Positions 1 through 6,640 are shown, counted from the stretch's first letter. The stretch: DNA of 8,043 nt from Candidatus Eiseniibacteriota bacterium (GCA_030610515.1 JAUWRQ010000029.1:1-8043); one strand, 5' to 3'. The notes: generated from the letters alone by a model not told the origin. Translations and numbers: made by a program.

Positions 1-263
1 ACGGCGCGGACGCGCGGGTGAAGCCTCTCGTCGTTCAGGTACTCGATGCCGAGCGAGTAGCTCAGACCGTCCACGCGGTTGTAGTAGAAGTCCATCGCCG
101 GCATGAGGCACATCGTGTCGTCGCACCAGTCGATGAAGTCCGACGAAGTCACCGTGATGAAGGGCTCGGTCGTCTCACCGGCACGGCACGGCTCCGCCGC
201 GAGAGCGGGCAGGAGAAGCGGGACAAGAAACAACGCTGAGAGGAGCTTGCGACTCGGCACCAT
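1..263 (-). CDS. Exported protein of unknown function, N-terminal part only (possible outer-membrane barrel protein)
   Basis: The frame is open from an ATG at 263 to the left edge, giving 87 residues. Residues 1-22 form a clear Sec signal peptide: MVPSRK, then a leucine-rich core, then PALAA before EPCRAG. The mature start has a cysteine-containing segment (WCDDTMCLMP), then YYNRVDGLSYSLGIEYLND. That pattern resembles the 'NRV-G-L-LG-E/Y' start of outer-membrane beta-barrel proteins of the BamA/surface-antigen or DUF5686 kind; this likeness is by eye and not proven. No strong Shine-Dalgarno sequence precedes the ATG, and a GTG follows it directly. The gene lies 69 bases downstream of another exported-protein gene on the same strand, so co-transcription is likely. 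Most of the protein lies outside the window. Confidence 0.72.
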   Translation of the reverse strand, partial: MVPSRKLLSALFLVPLLLPALAAEPCRAGETTEPFITVTSSDFIDWCDDTMCLMPAMDFYYNRVDGLSYSLGIEYLNDERLHPRVRA

Positions 264-332
264 GGGTGTCCCGGAGGGTTCGACCCTGCAGAGGACTCAG
301 TGAATCACCCGCCGCGCGGTGGGGATGTTTTC

Positions 333-1112
333 CTAGTTGCGACTCACGATGGTATCAGTGTAGGTGTCGGTCGTGCAACGCCGCAGGTAGAGGGATTCGG
401 CCTCGGGGATGAGCGCGAACACGCTGCCCGCGAGCTTGTCAGTGAGTGCTGTCAGAAGCTCGCTCGGATCCTCGTCCTCGCGGGATGGAAAGACGTACTC
501 CAGATAGAGATTCGGGCCGTCAGCGGCGAGCCCCACGATCCGCTGGGGGTTCAGCGCGAACGCAGCCTCGGGGTCTGCGGCCGTCAGTCTCTCTTCCACC
601 TCGAGGTCGACGATACGCCTCGTGAGGTCGGTGTAGCAGATGCGCTCGAGGCCGAGCGCGCCGCACAGGGTCTCGGGTCCTTCGGGCCAGACGTTCCCGC
701 CGGCAGTGTGGTAGAAGGCGACGTAGTCGTCGTTGGCGCCCAGGAGGTACGCAGGGACGCTTTCGGAGACGTACGGCGTGTGCTTCATTACGCCTTCCCA
801 TCCGGTGGGCATGAGCCACACGCGGTAGAAGGAGTAGTAGTGGAACCCCGCCGGGTGGAAGAACCGCGTCCGCGTGTCCTCGGCCATCACGTAGAGCCCG
901 GACTCCTCGCCGGTCCATCCTATCGGGACGCTCCCGATCTTCGCGTCTATCACGTTCCAGCCGTCCGGAACGACGGTCTCGATGTGCGAGGCCAGGTCGG
1001 CAAGCGAATTCTGCGCGCCGGACATCTCTCTTGCGCCGGCGGGAGTGGCCAGAACCAGTAGGGCTACTGCCGTGGTGAGAATGGGGCAAGGTCTGAGGTC
1101 GTTGAGTCTCAT
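333..1112 (-). CDS. Secreted protein of unknown function, 259 aa
   Basis: The ATG at 1112 is chosen because a signal peptide begins there (MRLNDLRPCPILTTAVALL, then TPAGA before REM, cleavage near residue 27). An AAGGAG lies 14 bases upstream, a rather long spacing. The frame stays open upstream to 1247, but that extension is Arg/Pro-rich, overlaps the end of rlmN and has no signal peptide. The mature protein is acidic and rich in aromatic residues (FFHPAGFHYYSFYRVWLMPTGW near residues 86-107, VAFYHTAGGNVWPEG further on). It has three cysteines in its second half and no membrane segment after the signal peptide. No known family or catalytic motif is recognised. It is probably periplasmic or surface-exposed. 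It lies 86 bases downstream of rlmN with no terminator seen between them, and 69 bases upstream of a second exported-protein gene, so the three likely share a transcript. Confidence 0.82.
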   Translation of the reverse strand: MRLNDLRPCPILTTAVALLVLATPAGAREMSGAQNSLADLASHIETVVPDGWNVIDAKIGSVPIGWTGEESGLYVMAEDTRTRFFHPAGFHYYSFYRVWLMPTGWEGVMKHTPYVSESVPAYLLGANDDYVAFYHTAGGNVWPEGPETLCGALGLERICYTDLTRRIVDLEVEERLTAADPEAAFALNPQRIVGLAADGPNLYLEYVFPSREDEDPSELLTALTDKLAGSVFALIPEAESLYLRRCTTDTYTDTIVSRN

Positions 1113-1198
1113 CGTGTCTTCAGCGTCTCCTTGTGCGTCCCCTCCGGGGCTCGCTGTCGTCGCGCGGCTCGTGTCCGGTGTCCTGAGTTGCCGGGCGG

Positions 1199-2254
1199 TC
1201 AGTCCCTCTCTCCGGGGCCGTCCCGCGACGCGTGAAGCTGGCCGCACCCAGCTGAGATGTCGGTTCCGCGGCTCAGCCTTCTGACTACCGTCGGGCAGGT
1301 TTCCCTCAGACGTCTGAGGAAGCGGTCCGCCTTCGACTTGCTGGGGGGTGCATAGAGTGCTCCTGCAATTCGATTATAGCAAATGAGGTTGATCTTGCAA
1401 GGAAGCTCGGACGCGAACCGCGCGAGCGCGTCGGCCTCTTCCTGAGAGTCGTTCACTCCCGCGAGTAGCACGTACTCGAGCGTCACCATTCTGCCGGTCG
1501 CCTCGACGAACTCCTGAAGGGCGCTCCTGAGTTTCGGCAGCGTGTTCCTGCGGGCGACCGGCATGATCGCTTCGCGGAGCTTCTGCGTTGGAGCATTCAG
1601 GGAGACCGCAAGGTTCACCTGCAGGTCCTCACGAGCGAGTCTGCGGATGCCTTCGACGAGGCCGGCCGTGGACACCGCCATCCTTCGCGCGCCGATGCCG
1701 AGTCCCCACGGCGCATTCGCGATGCGTATGGCCCCGAGCGTGGCCTCGTAGTTGTCGAGCGGCTCGCCCATTCCCATGAAGACGAGGTTGTCCAGGCGCC
1801 GCGGAGCGGCGTGCCTCCGGAGGGCCATGATCTCCTCCACGATCTCGGCGGCCGAGAGGTTCCTGTCGAGTCCCATCGCTCCCGTCGCACAGAACGTGCA
1901 TCCGAGCCTGCAGCCAACCTGTGTCGACACGCAGCCCGTGACGCGTTCCTCGTCCTCAAGGATGACCGCCTCGATGCGAGAGCCGTCTTCGTATTCGAGG
2001 AGGAGCTTCTCGGTCCCGTCGATCGAGGAGCGCTCCGACGCCACGAGCTTCGAGCGGCACGCGGCAGCTTCGACCTCGAGCCTGTCGCGGAGTGCTGCCG
2101 GGAGATTCGTCATCGAGCCGAAGTCGGTCACGTCCTTCTCGTAGAGCCAGGACGCGAGCTGCGTGGCTCGGTATCGCGGCTCACCAATCTCGGCCACGAA
2201 CCGCTCGAGTCTCTCGAGCGACATTCCCTTGAGGTCAACGCGTTCCGGCGTCAT
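1199..2254 (-). CDS. rlmN: RlmN, dual-specificity 23S rRNA (A2503) / tRNA (A37) adenine-C2 methyltransferase
   Basis: This is a radical-SAM enzyme of the RlmN/Cfr family that places a methyl group on C2 of adenosine in 23S rRNA and in some tRNAs; it acts in the cytoplasm and affects decoding accuracy. With the ATG at 2254 the protein has 351 residues, normal for the family. The radical-SAM cluster motif CRLGCTFC supplies C115, C119 and C122. C108 in TGCVSTQVG is near the position of the E. coli C118 region, and C337 in GTDISAGCGQL matches the methyl-carrying cysteine of the C-terminus. GMGEP (161-165), the SAM-binding loop, and LAVSLNAP are also present. The 2254 start is preferred because GGAG lies 6 bases upstream and a promoter predicts transcription starting near 2288. 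A GTG at 2290 would add 12 residues but has no ribosome binding site and would sit at the transcript's 5' end. Two secreted-protein genes follow on the same strand. Confidence 0.97.
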   Translation of the reverse strand: MTPERVDLKGMSLERLERFVAEIGEPRYRATQLASWLYEKDVTDFGSMTNLPAALRDRLEVEAAACRSKLVASERSSIDGTEKLLLEYEDGSRIEAVILEDEERVTGCVSTQVGCRLGCTFCATGAMGLDRNLSAAEIVEEIMALRRHAAPRRLDNLVFMGMGEPLDNYEATLGAIRIANAPWGLGIGARRMAVSTAGLVEGIRRLAREDLQVNLAVSLNAPTQKLREAIMPVARRNTLPKLRSALQEFVEATGRMVTLEYVLLAGVNDSQEEADALARFASELPCKINLICYNRIAGALYAPPSKSKADRFLRRLRETCPTVVRRLSRGTDISAGCGQLHASRDGPGERD

Positions 2255-2294
2255 CTGAAGCTCCACGTTCCAGGTCTGCCCGGGGCCCACAGCT

Positions 2295-2324
2295 ATTGTA
2301 CGCCGACTGCCGCCCGCGCGTCAC
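2295..2324 (-). promoter_or_regulatory. Sigma-70-type promoter for rlmN
   Basis: Read on the minus strand, GTGACG (2324-2319) is followed after 18 bases by TACAAT (2300-2295), a 5/6 match to the -10 consensus. The predicted start is near 2288, leaving a leader of about 34 bases before the ATG at 2254. It lies back to back with the regulator promoter on the other strand. Confidence 0.6.
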
Positions 2325-2345
2325 CCCCGGAGCATGGCATACGCC

Positions 2346-2374
2346 TTGACTGCGGGTCCGCGGGGTGCTAGCTG
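2346..2374 (+). promoter_or_regulatory. Possible promoter of the ArsR-type regulator gene
   Basis: TTGACT (2346-2351) is a 5/6 match to the -35 box. Seventeen bases on is TAGCTG, preceded by TG one base away (TGcTAG), which could act as an extended -10 element, although the hexamer itself is poor. The predicted leader is about 85 bases. The -35 boxes of this and the rlmN promoter are only 21 bases apart, so a protein bound here could affect both. Confidence 0.35.
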
Positions 2375-2381
2375 TAGCCTT

Positions 2382-2412
2382 GTGGGATGCTGGCTCCGGC
2401 TTCGTGGGATGC
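2382..2412 (+). repeat. Direct repeat GTGGGATGC x2 in the regulator leader
   Basis: GTGGGATGC occurs at 2382-2390 and 2404-2412, each preceded by CTT or CTTC. The copies start 22 bases apart, about two helical turns. They lie in the predicted leader of the ArsR-type gene. They may be a regulator binding site or chance in a GC-rich stretch. Confidence 0.4.
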
Positions 2413-2449
2413 CCGCTCGGGCCTTGCGCCGGGTGCGGGGTCCGCAAAC

Positions 2450-2461
2450 GGAGGATCCTCC
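2450..2461 (+). promoter_or_regulatory. Perfect palindrome GGAGGATCCTCC containing the ribosome binding site
   Basis: The 12-base palindrome begins with the only Shine-Dalgarno sequence (GGAGG) upstream of the ATG at 2467, at a long spacing of 12 bases. As DNA it could bind a dimeric regulator such as the ArsR-type product itself. As RNA it could fold into a GGAG/CUCC hairpin with a GAUC loop and hide the ribosome binding site. Both roles are inference. Confidence 0.45.
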
Positions 2462-2466
2462 AGGTC

Positions 2467-2928
2467 ATGAACGATCCACTGACCGTCTTCCACGAGCTCG
2501 GCGACGTGACGAGGCTGCGCGTGCTCGCGGCCATCGTCGAGGGTCGCAAGAACGTGTCGGCCATCGTGGCGGAGCTGGAGCTCTCGCAGCCACAGGTATC
2601 GTACCATCTGAAACGTCTGAAGGACGCGGGCCTGGCCGTGGAGGAGAAGGACGGTCGCTGGGTCTGGTACGAGGCGAACCGGGACGCGCCGGAGTCCCAC
2701 ATCCGCGAGATCATCGAGTATGTCAAGCGGTGGTCTCCCGAAGAAGCGGTGCCGGCGGAGTCCGGAGCCGGGAGACAGTCTCGGCGGCCGCGGGGCGCCG
2801 GCGCCATGCGAAAAGGGAGACGTGGAGCCGGGACCGTTGTCAGGCGCGAGGGCGGCGCCCGAGATGACCGGCCGGACGTAAGGCGACCCGTGAAGTCCGA
2901 CGACGAGATAGAGGACGTCCTCCTCTGA
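2467..2928 (+). CDS. ArsR-family winged-helix transcriptional regulator with basic C-terminal tail, 153 aa
   Basis: Residues 1-80 form a typical ArsR-type winged HTH: FHELGDVTRLRVLAAIVEG (helices 1-2), VSAIVAELELSQPQVSYHLKRLKDAGL (helix-turn-helix, about 30-56), and the wing VEEKDGRWVWYE (58-69). The protein has no cysteine at all, so the ELCVC-type metal or arsenic site is absent and it is not a classical metal sensor. After about residue 88 there is a tail of some 65 residues, rich in Arg, Gly and Ala and probably disordered. It ends in an acidic-hydrophobic motif, SDDEIEDVLL, which could be a docking peptide. The frame is open upstream to 2365, but the HTH start, normal family length and GGAGG favour the ATG at 2467. 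The gene is divergent from rlmN. The target is unknown; autoregulation or control of the next promoter is possible. Confidence 0.88.
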   Translation: MNDPLTVFHELGDVTRLRVLAAIVEGRKNVSAIVAELELSQPQVSYHLKRLKDAGLAVEEKDGRWVWYEANRDAPESHIREIIEYVKRWSPEEAVPAESGAGRQSRRPRGAGAMRKGRRGAGTVVRREGGARDDRPDVRRPVKSDDEIEDVLL

Positions 2929-2939
2929 GCGGGAGCGGT

Positions 2940-2973
2940 CCGACGACTTGAGCGTAAGCTGAGCGTCCGTCGG
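2940..2973 (+). other. Dyad after the regulator gene, no T-tract
   Basis: CCGACG (2940-2945) can pair with CGTCGG (2968-2973) just after the regulator's stop codon. No T-run follows, so a normal intrinsic terminator is not supported. GAGCGT occurs twice in the loop. It may be an mRNA 3' hairpin. Confidence 0.3.
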
Positions 2974-2990
2974 GTATCCCTCAATCGTTG

Positions 2991-3019
2991 TTGACGGAAA
3001 AGGGCTCCGGGTGTAGAAT
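2991..3019 (+). promoter_or_regulatory. Strong sigma-70-type promoter for the secreted peptide / TPR-regulator operon
   Basis: TTGACG (2991-2996), a 17-base spacer and TAGAAT (3014-3019) give 5/6 matches in both boxes with ideal spacing. The start is predicted near 3026, leaving a leader of about 146 bases before the ATG at 3172. It is the best vegetative promoter in the window. Confidence 0.72.
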
Positions 3020-3022
3020 AAC

Positions 3023-3045
3023 GTTGGAGGCGCAGTTCCTCCAAC
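3023..3045 (+). repeat. Perfect 8-bp inverted repeat at the transcription start (probable operator)
   Basis: GTTGGAGG (3023-3030) and CCTCCAAC (3038-3045) flank seven bases and overlap the predicted start at about 3026. That position suits a repressor operator. No T-run follows, so it is not a terminator. The half-site GGAGG/CCTCC also makes up the palindrome in front of the ArsR-type gene. Confidence 0.5.
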
Positions 3046-3066
3046 CGGACGATCCCTCCGTAGTCT

Positions 3067-3100
3067 GCGTCATCCGCCCCCGGGCGGGTTTCCATGACGC
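3067..3100 (+). promoter_or_regulatory. Two-tier hairpin in the long 5' leader
   Basis: GCGTCAT (3067-3073) pairs perfectly with ATGACGC (3094-3100). Inside lies a second stem, CCGCC (3074-3078) with GGCGG (3083-3087). This is a stable structured leader element of unknown purpose. It does not match a riboswitch class that I recognise. Confidence 0.4.
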
Positions 3101-3140
3101 GTGCCCCCGGTGGCGACAGAAGGATACGACGCAATATCTC

Positions 3141-3165
3141 TATGCAGTGGCATACCACAGGGAGG
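3141..3165 (+). promoter_or_regulatory. Mutually exclusive hairpins just before the ribosome binding site
   Basis: TATGC/GCATA (3141-3145 with 3150-3154) and GTGG/CCAC (3147-3150 with 3155-3158) overlap and cannot form together. They lie directly upstream of GGGAGG (3160-3165), which has ideal 6-base spacing to the ATG at 3172. They may modulate translation of the secreted peptide; this is inference from pairing alone. Confidence 0.3.
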
Positions 3166-3171
3166 ATGCCC

Positions 3172-3498
3172 ATGAACAACAGGAAGCTCCTTGCCCTGCT
3201 TGTGGTCCTTGTGCTGAGCATCGCCTTCAGTACCCCCCCGGCGATCTCAGCGACCCGCGCGTTCTGGCGCGGAGCCACTTCCACGCCGGGCGAGGTGAAC
3301 GCCTGGAACTGGAAGGGTGACGGCGATACATCGGGCGACGACGATCGCTGGGGTGACCCCAACGACAACGACCCCCAGGACGAGGTGCCCGCGGACGAGG
3401 ACACGCCTGAGGAACCGCCTGAGGAACCGCCGGAGAAGCCGGTGGTACCGGGACGGGTTCTGTGCGTGTTCCTCTTCGGCAATTGGTTCGTTCTCTAG
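3172..3498 (+). CDS. Small secreted acidic protein, 108 aa; candidate peptide-signal precursor
   Basis: No known family is recognised. The ATG at 3172 follows GGGAGG at 6 bases and begins a textbook Sec signal peptide: MNNRKLL, a Leu/Val core, and cleavage after STPPAISA (residue 27). The mature part starts TRAFWRGATSTPGE and has a tryptophan-rich patch (AWNWKG, 44-49). A strongly acidic stretch (50-77) follows, with DGDTSGDDD that resembles a calcium-binding loop. Then come glutamate-proline repeats (EEPPEEPPEKP, 80-90) and a hydrophobic end, GRVLCVFLFGNWFVL (94-108), containing the only cysteine. The hydrophobic tail after a charged spacer looks like a segment to be processed, a receptor ligand or a membrane anchor. 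An in-frame ATG two codons earlier sits on the ribosome binding site and is less likely. The gene lies 48 bases before the TPR regulator with no terminator between, so both should share one transcript; this suggests a functional pair. The frame remains open upstream to 3094, but that part is leader RNA. Confidence 0.8.
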   Translation: MNNRKLLALLVVLVLSIAFSTPPAISATRAFWRGATSTPGEVNAWNWKGDGDTSGDDDRWGDPNDNDPQDEVPADEDTPEEPPEEPPEKPVVPGRVLCVFLFGNWFVL

Positions 3499-3546
3499 TC
3501 ACGAGAGACCTCGCGTCCTCAGGCGGCGAACGAACGGGGCCACTGA

Positions 3547-6500
3547 GTGGCTGACAAGCGACCGGACGAAATACCCGAGCGCGAAATGCTCGAGGCGTTG
3601 AAGAAGGCGATGGCCTCGCAGAGCTCGCACGAGGCTGCGGCTACGGCCATCCGGCTCGGCGACGTCTATCTGGGCTCGGACAGCTACAACGACGCCCTCG
3701 GATACTACGGCAAGGTCCTCGACGGAGAACTCGGCGAGAAGCTCGATGACACCGAGGCCGCGGAGGTCTACGTCCGGATAGCGCGCTGCCATCTGGGTCT
3801 CGGCGAGTACCGCGAAGCCCGTGCTGCGTGCGCGAAGCTCGACGACCTCGAACTCGAGGAGGGTTCCGCGGAACTCTGGGCGGAGGCGAACGTCGTCCTC
3901 GCCCGAGTCGAGATCGAGAGCGGCCGCTACGAAGAGGCACTGCGCGCCGCTCAGAAGGCCTATGACACAGTCAAGTCCCTGCCCGAAGGCACGCTCCTCG
4001 CGGAGGCCGGCAAGGCGCTCGGCATCGCCAACGTCGAGCTCGGAAACATGGGCACCGCGAGGGACTACTTCACCGATTACCTTGTGACTCAGAAGAGGCT
4101 CGGGAGCGAGGCAGGCCTTGCCGCCGCGTACAACAACCTCGGCATTCTGGCCAAGCGTTCCGGGGACCTCAACGGCGCGCTCGACTACCTGACGAACGCG
4201 CTCGAGATAGACCGTCGTTTGGGTGGATTCGCCGCCATCGCCGACAGGCTCACCAACATCGGCACCATCCTCTACAAGCTCTCGCGCTGGGCCGAGGCCG
4301 AGGAGCGGCTGATCGAAGCGAAGGAACTCTACTCGCGGATCGGCGCCGTTCGAGGTCTCGTCGCGACGCAGATGGCTCTGGGCAACGTCTGTCGTGTCCG
4401 GCGCGAGTGGGGCCGCTCGCGGGAGCTGTTCCAGAGCGCGCTCCGCACTAGTCAGGATCGCGGGTACCTGAGAGCCGAAGCGCTCGCGCTCGAGTTCCAG
4501 GGCGACTTGGAACTCGACCAGGGCAACACCGAGGAGGCGCTTGGCACGCTCAACCGCGCGCTCGGCTGCGCCTATCGTCTCTCGTCGAACAGCGACGTCG
4601 TCGTGGAGGTCCTGAGGAGAAGGGCCGAGGCGCTCTTCGCTCTGGGCAGGATCAGCGAGGCGGAGCGCGATTGCTCGGACGGCGTGAGGCTCTGCCGTGA
4701 CCTGGGCGACAGGCTGGAGGAAGGCGCACTCCTGCGTGTGCTCGCGAGCATCTGCTACTCGAAGGGCGAGCAGCCGGCCGCCGAGGTGCTTATCGCGCGC
4801 GCGGAGGAAATCCTCAGACGCGTAGGGGGTTCGTTCGAGCTCGCGCGGACCGCTCTGGCGGACGGGATAGGCCTCCGTGAGTCCGCGACGGATGCGGACG
4901 TTCCGATCGACCGTATCGAGGCCCGGCTCTCCGCGGCGGAAGCTGTCTTCACACGCGTCGGTGCCGGTTACTGGGTGGCCAAGTGCCAGCTCCAGCGCGG
5001 CAAGGCGCTCCAGCGCGCTGGCCAGACCGACCGGGCGAGGAGCTGGCTCGAGAGAGCGCGCCTCAAGTTCGAGGTGGGTCACGACAGCCAGGGCCTGGCC
5101 GAGGTGGACGCGGTGCTTCGGGAGCTTGACGCCGAATTGGCCGACGCCGGCGTCTCTCGCAAGGGCCGGTACGCCGCCATCGCAGAAGGGTACAGGTTCC
5201 TGGAGACCGGGGAGCCCAAGGCCGAGGACATCCACAGGCTCGCGGAGGAGATCGCGAACGCCGTTGCCGCAGACAGACTCGTCCTCTTCTCGATCGGAGA
5301 GGAGTCGGGTCCGGTCGTTGTCACGTCTGTCGACAGCGCCGGTCACGGCGTCGCCGACGTCGGCCGGTTCGTGAGGTCGACGATCGCCTCCCGGGGCTGC
5401 TCACACGCGCTCGTCATCAGCGACGCGCGCTCGTCCGACGCGCTCGTTCCCCGCGCTGTCGGCGCGGTCGTCGTCATTCCCGCCCGCGTCGGCGTGAACC
5501 GCGACCGCATGTGCCTCGTCTACGCCGACCGTTCAAAGACCGACTCCCTCGTTCCGTTCACGCGCAGTGACGTCGAGTTCATAGGCGCGGCCGCGAGGCT
5601 CCTGGGGCTGGCGTGCGCCCGTGCGCACGAGAGCCACGAGTGGGCGGCCCACGGACAGATCGCGCTCGAACTCGGGAGCGCCGCACGGTCCTCAGGCATC
5701 ATCACGCGCGACCCGGAGATGCTCCACATCCTCGAGGACGCCGAGCGGCTGAAGGACAGCCGCGTGCCCATCGTCGTCCGCGGGGAGTCCGGCGTGGGTA
5801 AGGAACTCGTGGCGAAGGCGATCCACGATGGCGGACGGAGCCTCACGGGCAAGTTCGTGGCGCTGACCGCGGGCGCGATCGCGCCCCATCTTCAGGAGAG
5901 CGAGCTCTTCGGTCACATCAAGGGCGCGTTCACAGACGCTGATCGGGACCGGGAAGGTCTCGTCCAGACGGCGGCGGACGGAACGCTCTTCCTCGACGAG
6001 GTTGGTGAGATGAGTCCGCAGCTGCAGGTGAAGCTGCTGCGGTTCCTGCAGAACGGCGAGTACCGCAGGGTCGGCGAGAACATCATCCGGACGAGCAACG
6101 CCCGCGTCATCTCGGCGACGAACAAGGATCTGGCAGAGGAGGTCCGCCAGAACAGATTCCGCCGCGACCTCTTCTACAGGCTGTGCGCGGTCGTGATCGA
6201 GGTTCCTCCGCTCCGCGAGAGGCCCGACGACATTCCGCTCCTGATGGAGCACTTCCTCGAGATGTACGCCAAGAGGGAGAGCAAGCACGTGGCCGGGTTC
6301 ACCAGGGAGGTGCGCGAGCTCTTCCAGCGACACGACTGGCGCGGCAACAACGTGCGCGAGCTCGAGAATGAGGTGCGGCGCGGCGTCGCGCTGTGCGACG
6401 ACGGTCAGGTCATCGGTGCGGACAAGCTGAGTTCGGAGCTGCGCGACAGCTACGGTCATGAGCTCGGGCTCCCCGACTCGGGGGGGCGTTCGCTGAAGGA

Positions 6501-6639
6501 CGAGGTCGAGGCTCTTGAGAAGGCGCGCATCCTCGAGGCGCTCGGTAGAACCGGCTGGAACAAGCAGGGGGCGGCCGACATACTCGGGATATCGAGGACC
6601 GGTCTCCACGCCAAGATGCGGAAGTACGGAATCGGATAG
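3547..6639 (+). CDS. TPR-GAF-AAA+-Fis sigma-54-dependent transcriptional activator, 1030 aa
   Basis: This is a cytoplasmic one-component enhancer-binding protein. Residues about 30-530 are tetratricopeptide repeats; clear copies are AYNNLGILAKRSGDLNGALDY from 194 and LTNIGTILYKLSRWAEAEERL from 235. Residues about 558-695 form a GAF-like ligand domain. The AAA+ domain spans about 715-945: Walker A GESGVGKE (746-753), sigma-54 contact loop GAFTDA (793-798), Walker B GTLFLDE (812-818) and an arginine-finger region RFRRDLFYRL (870-879). The C-terminus (about 991-1030) is a Fis-type HTH, NKQGAADILGISRTGLHAKMRK. There is no receiver domain and no membrane segment, so control is probably by a ligand or peptide bound to the TPR or GAF part. 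Two oddities: the loop reads GAFTDA, not GAFTGA, and sensor II reads WRGNNVREL with one extra Asn. The GTG at 3547 is the only early start because TGA lies directly before it; the Shine-Dalgarno is weak, so coupling to the upstream gene is possible. A matching sigma-54 promoter lies downstream. Confidence 0.93.
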   Translation: MADKRPDEIPEREMLEALKKAMASQSSHEAAATAIRLGDVYLGSDSYNDALGYYGKVLDGELGEKLDDTEAAEVYVRIARCHLGLGEYREARAACAKLDDLELEEGSAELWAEANVVLARVEIESGRYEEALRAAQKAYDTVKSLPEGTLLAEAGKALGIANVELGNMGTARDYFTDYLVTQKRLGSEAGLAAAYNNLGILAKRSGDLNGALDYLTNALEIDRRLGGFAAIADRLTNIGTILYKLSRWAEAEERLIEAKELYSRIGAVRGLVATQMALGNVCRVRREWGRSRELFQSALRTSQDRGYLRAEALALEFQGDLELDQGNTEEALGTLNRALGCAYRLSSNSDVVVEVLRRRAEALFALGRISEAERDCSDGVRLCRDLGDRLEEGALLRVLASICYSKGEQPAAEVLIARAEEILRRVGGSFELARTALADGIGLRESATDADVPIDRIEARLSAAEAVFTRVGAGYWVAKCQLQRGKALQRAGQTDRARSWLERARLKFEVGHDSQGLAEVDAVLRELDAELADAGVSRKGRYAAIAEGYRFLETGEPKAEDIHRLAEEIANAVAADRLVLFSIGEESGPVVVTSVDSAGHGVADVGRFVRSTIASRGCSHALVISDARSSDALVPRAVGAVVVIPARVGVNRDRMCLVYADRSKTDSLVPFTRSDVEFIGAAARLLGLACARAHESHEWAAHGQIALELGSAARSSGIITRDPEMLHILEDAERLKDSRVPIVVRGESGVGKELVAKAIHDGGRSLTGKFVALTAGAIAPHLQESELFGHIKGAFTDADRDREGLVQTAADGTLFLDEVGEMSPQLQVKLLRFLQNGEYRRVGENIIRTSNARVISATNKDLAEEVRQNRFRRDLFYRLCAVVIEVPPLRERPDDIPLLMEHFLEMYAKRESKHVAGFTREVRELFQRHDWRGNNVRELENEVRRGVALCDDGQVIGADKLSSELRDSYGHELGLPDSGGRSLKDEVEALEKARILEALGRTGWNKQGAADILGISRTGLHAKMRKYGIG

Positions 6640-6640
6640 G

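Noticed and set aside
300..1061. 253-residue plus-strand frame
   Set aside because: It is antisense to the signal-peptide-bearing secreted protein and has no recognisable features.
1113..1247. N-terminal extension of the 259-residue secreted protein
   Set aside because: The extension would bury the signal peptide and overlap the rlmN C-terminus; the ATG at 1112 begins a proper signal peptide.
2255..2290. GTG start at 2290 for rlmN
   Set aside because: It has no Shine-Dalgarno and lies at the predicted transcript start; the ATG at 2254 has GGAG at 6 bases and gives the usual length.
2940..2973. Intrinsic terminator after the ArsR-type gene
   Set aside because: The dyad is real but no T-tract follows.
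2235..3482. 415-residue minus-strand frame
   Set aside because: It crosses two promoters, the ArsR-type gene and the secreted-peptide gene on the other strand; composition is Ser/Arg/Pro noise.
3499..5346. 615-residue minus-strand frame opposite the activator gene
   Set aside because: It mirrors the GC-rich codons of the TPR coding strand, has no family features, and the plus-strand protein has clear domains.
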